The notes beneath the pieces were generated by a model. It saw nothing but the letters and a program-made list of their open reading frames with translations, did no database searches and was not told the origin of the DNA. Of a stretch of DNA of 8,371 nt, positions 6,380 through 8,371 are shown piece by piece. The stretch lies in NCBI GenBank assembly GCA_021779435.1, contig JAJYAR010000091.1, positions 1 through 8,371 on the forward strand. The letters are read 5' to 3'. Numbering within the stretch: position 1 is the first letter of the stretch; every line of letters begins with the position of its first letter. The position numbers and the translations under genes were made by a program. This stretch comes from a bacterium (GTDB taxonomy: Bacteria; Verrucomicrobiota; Verrucomicrobiae; JAJYAR01).

Positions 6380-8371
6380 CTACGCTTCCCGAGTTGGTTT
6401 TGGGTGGATTGAGAGCGGCTGCCGGATGGTGACCGCCGCACCGCTGCCCGGCTTGCTGATGATGGTGATTTGTCCGCCGATGTCGTTGATGCGGGTCCGC
6501 ATGTTGCTCAACCCATTTCGCTCGGCGTGTTCAGGGGCGGTTGGGTCAAATCCAACGCCGTCGTCCTCGACGCGCAGCAGGAAACAGCCGTCCTCGACCG
6601 ACATCAGGATGCTCACTGCACTCGCACGGGAGTGCTTCAGGACGTTGTTGAGAGCCTCCTTGAGTACGGCGAGGACATGATGTTGCACCTCGGGAGCCAC
6701 GGCCTGGGACGGAATCGTTTCCATGCCGGAGACCGAGCAGGGGAGGTCGGAATCCTCGCAGAGCCTTCTCGCGTAACGCGCCGCGAAGGCGGCGAGCCGG
6801 TCCCACGTGTTGTTTCGCGGGCTCACGGTCCAGACGATGCTCTCCAGTTCGCTCGCAAGCCTCCGTGTGCTGACCGCCAGCTGGGCGGATGACGTCTGGA
6901 CGAGAGGATCGGTCGAGTGGCGCTTCACGCGCTCGGCGAGGAGGCCGATCCGGGTCACGGTGCCGCCGAGGTCGTCGTGGAGATTTCGTGCGATCCTGGC
7001 CCGTTCGCGATCGAGCGCGTGCTCACGCTCGAGACGGTGCACGCGGGCCTTGAGGCGCCGGTGGGACCAGTATCGTGCGCAGCCACCGACGGCAGCGGTG
7101 AACGCCACGACCGCCGCGAGACGGAACCACCACGTCTGCCACCAGGCGGGGAGGATCACGACCCGCAATGTCACAGGGGCCGCCGACCACGGGCCGGTGG
7201 CTGAGGACGCGATGACCCGAAACTCGTAGGAACCCGGGGAGAGGCGCGAGTACGTCGCGTTGTGGTCCGGGGGCGTGTCGACCCAGCCGAAATCGGACCC
7301 GACGAGCTGGTGTCGGAGCCGGAGGGAGTCCGGGGTGGTGTAGTCCAGGGCGAGCATGGCGAACTGCACCTCGTGGGAGTTGGCCGGGACGCGGAGCGGA
7401 TCTTTCGCCAGCACCGGATTCCGGTCGATGTTGACGGACCGGATGAACACGGGCGGCGAAGGGCGCTCGGGTGCGATGCGGGACGGATCGATGCCCAGGA
7501 CGCCGCCATGGGTTGCGAACCACAGCCGGCCATTGGCTCCACGCCATGACATCGGCTGGGAATCCTGCAGGGCCGAGGTGCCCCGGAGGCCCGCCTCCGG
7601 GCCGAACACAGCGGCGTGCAGCGAGCGATTTTGGTTGGCGGCCTCGGCGAGAAGCCGGGTGCGGGAAACACACACGAGGCCGACCCGTGTGCCGAACCAG
7701 AACCGGTGCTGATCATCCTCCTGGATCTGCAGCACCTGGCTGTCGGGGAGCCCGTCGTGGGTAGTGAAAACGGTGCGGGAGTCGCCTTTGATCAGCACGA
7801 GTCCGCCGAGCGTACCGAGCCAGACGTTTTCCTCGTCATCGCAGTAGATGGCCAGGATCGGGCCGCCGGGAATGCCATCCGTTGGCAGTTCCTTAACCGC
7901 TCCGCGTTCCCAGAGGTAGAGCTGGTGGTTGCTGGTGGATATCCAGATGCGTCCCCGCTTGTCCTCCGTGATCGCCTGGATGCGCTTGGCGGGAACCGAG
8001 CCGGGCAGCGTCATCCGTTCCATCACGCCGTTCCTGAAAACGACGATATCCCCCTCATCGCCGTATCCGACCCACATTGCGCCGTCGCGGGCGCACAGGA
8101 GGACGTGAACGCTGCGGACGTCCCGCGTGACGGTTTCGAGTTGCCGGGGATCGGAAATGGCAACGCGGAACAACCCGTCGCCTGCTCCCACCCAGATGTA
8201 GCCCTTGTTGTCGGGATAGACGCAGTTCGCGTACGTCGTTGGGCGGCCCGGGGCGGGCGCTGTCCGCGTCACAATCCCGTTCTCAAAACGGATGAGACCG
8301 CCGCTGCGGTTTGCGCACCACAACGCGCCGGACGCGTCCTCGCAAACCGCGCTGCTGATATCGTCGGGAAG
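6380..8371 (-). CDS. Two-component propeller sensor histidine kinase (partial, 5' end missing)
   Basis: The frame stays open to the right edge, so the N-terminus is missing; 663 residues are visible, against about 950-1050 in complete relatives. Numbers below count from the edge. Residues 1 to about 310 are repeated blades of the 'two-component regulator propeller' type (for example GYIWVGAGDGLFRV, GRIWISTSNHQLYLW, ENVWLGTLGGLVLI, HRFWFGTRVGLVCV), which form a periplasmic beta-propeller. A Y_Y_Y domain follows (about 320-400; DYTTPDSLRLRHQLVG). One transmembrane helix is at about 413-435 (WWFRLAAVVAFTAAVGG). The cytoplasmic part has a HisKA_3 phospho-acceptor His465 (RIARNLHDDLGG), N box Asn575-Asn576 (EALNNVLKH) and G box Asp603-Asp604 (VEDDGVGFD). 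All kinase motifs look intact. It phosphorylates, most likely, the regulator encoded 4 bases downstream. In Bacteroidetes such kinases often sense oligosaccharides; the ligand here is unknown. Confidence 0.94.
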   Translation of the reverse strand, partial: LPDDISSAVCEDASGALWCANRSGGLIRFENGIVTRTAPAPGRPTTYANCVYPDNKGYIWVGAGDGLFRVAISDPRQLETVTRDVRSVHVLLCARDGAMWVGYGDEGDIVVFRNGVMERMTLPGSVPAKRIQAITEDKRGRIWISTSNHQLYLWERGAVKELPTDGIPGGPILAIYCDDEENVWLGTLGGLVLIKGDSRTVFTTHDGLPDSQVLQIQEDDQHRFWFGTRVGLVCVSRTRLLAEAANQNRSLHAAVFGPEAGLRGTSALQDSQPMSWRGANGRLWFATHGGVLGIDPSRIAPERPSPPVFIRSVNIDRNPVLAKDPLRVPANSHEVQFAMLALDYTTPDSLRLRHQLVGSDFGWVDTPPDHNATYSRLSPGSYEFRVIASSATGPWSAAPVTLRVVILPAWWQTWWFRLAAVVAFTAAVGGCARYWSHRRLKARVHRLEREHALDRERARIARNLHDDLGGTVTRIGLLAERVKRHSTDPLVQTSSAQLAVSTRRLASELESIVWTVSPRNNTWDRLAAFAARYARRLCEDSDLPCSVSGMETIPSQAVAPEVQHHVLAVLKEALNNVLKHSRASAVSILMSVEDGCFLLRVEDDGVGFDPTAPEHAERNGLSNMRTRINDIGGQITIISKPGSGAAVTIRQPLSIHPKPTREA
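6385..6390 (-). promoter_or_regulatory. Possible ribosome binding site for the response regulator
   Basis: GGGAAG on the minus strand lies 9 bases before the ATG at 6375 and inside the last codons of the kinase gene. It is one of the few plausible Shine-Dalgarno sites in the window and supports that start and translation of the regulator right after the kinase. Confidence 0.4.

Noticed and set aside
5623..6432. 269-codon plus-strand frame opposite the NarL-type regulator
   Set aside because: It overlaps the whole of a regulator with all conserved residues and shows no domain of its own.

Overview
The window is high-GC bacterial DNA with eight protein-coding genes, two of them cut by the window edges. 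A secreted pectinase-type glycoside hydrolase, a beta-propeller ('reg_prop') sensor kinase, small secreted proteins of unknown function and mostly weak or absent Shine-Dalgarno sites together suggest a carbohydrate-degrading member of the Verrucomicrobiota, possibly near Opitutaceae. That placement is inferred from gene style, not from a marker gene.

Left part. The N-terminus of a membrane protein runs off the left edge on the minus strand (<1-189). It diverges from a secreted glycoside hydrolase family 28 enzyme (394-1758). The 204-base divergent region between them holds an 11-bp perfect inverted repeat and a 12-bp palindrome. Next on the plus strand are a 12-TM-type MFS permease (1920-3137) and, 42 bases later, a DUF488/YeaO-family protein (3180-3545), probably co-transcribed.

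Middle. A small secreted protein of unknown function (3698-4099) is followed by a strong GC hairpin (4136-4161), the best terminator candidate here. Then come an orphan LuxR/NarL-type response regulator (4263-5006) and a second secreted or periplasmic protein of unknown function (5106-5663).

Right part. On the minus strand, convergent with the rest, a two-component operon encodes a propeller-type hybrid of periplasmic sensor and HisKA_3 kinase (6380 to beyond 8371) and, 4 bases downstream, its NarL-type response regulator (5740-6375). The kinase and regulator form an obvious signalling pair. The orphan regulator could belong to the same or another kinase. In related bacteria propeller kinases often control polysaccharide use, so a link to the GH28 enzyme is conceivable but nothing in the sequence proves it.

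No RNA gene, CRISPR array, insertion sequence or phage gene was seen, and no gap between genes exceeds about 205 bases. I found no clear case for a wholly new system. The points most worth a second look are the altered GHG motif of the GH28 enzyme, the inverted repeat in the divergent promoter region, and the two unrecognised secreted proteins beside regulators.
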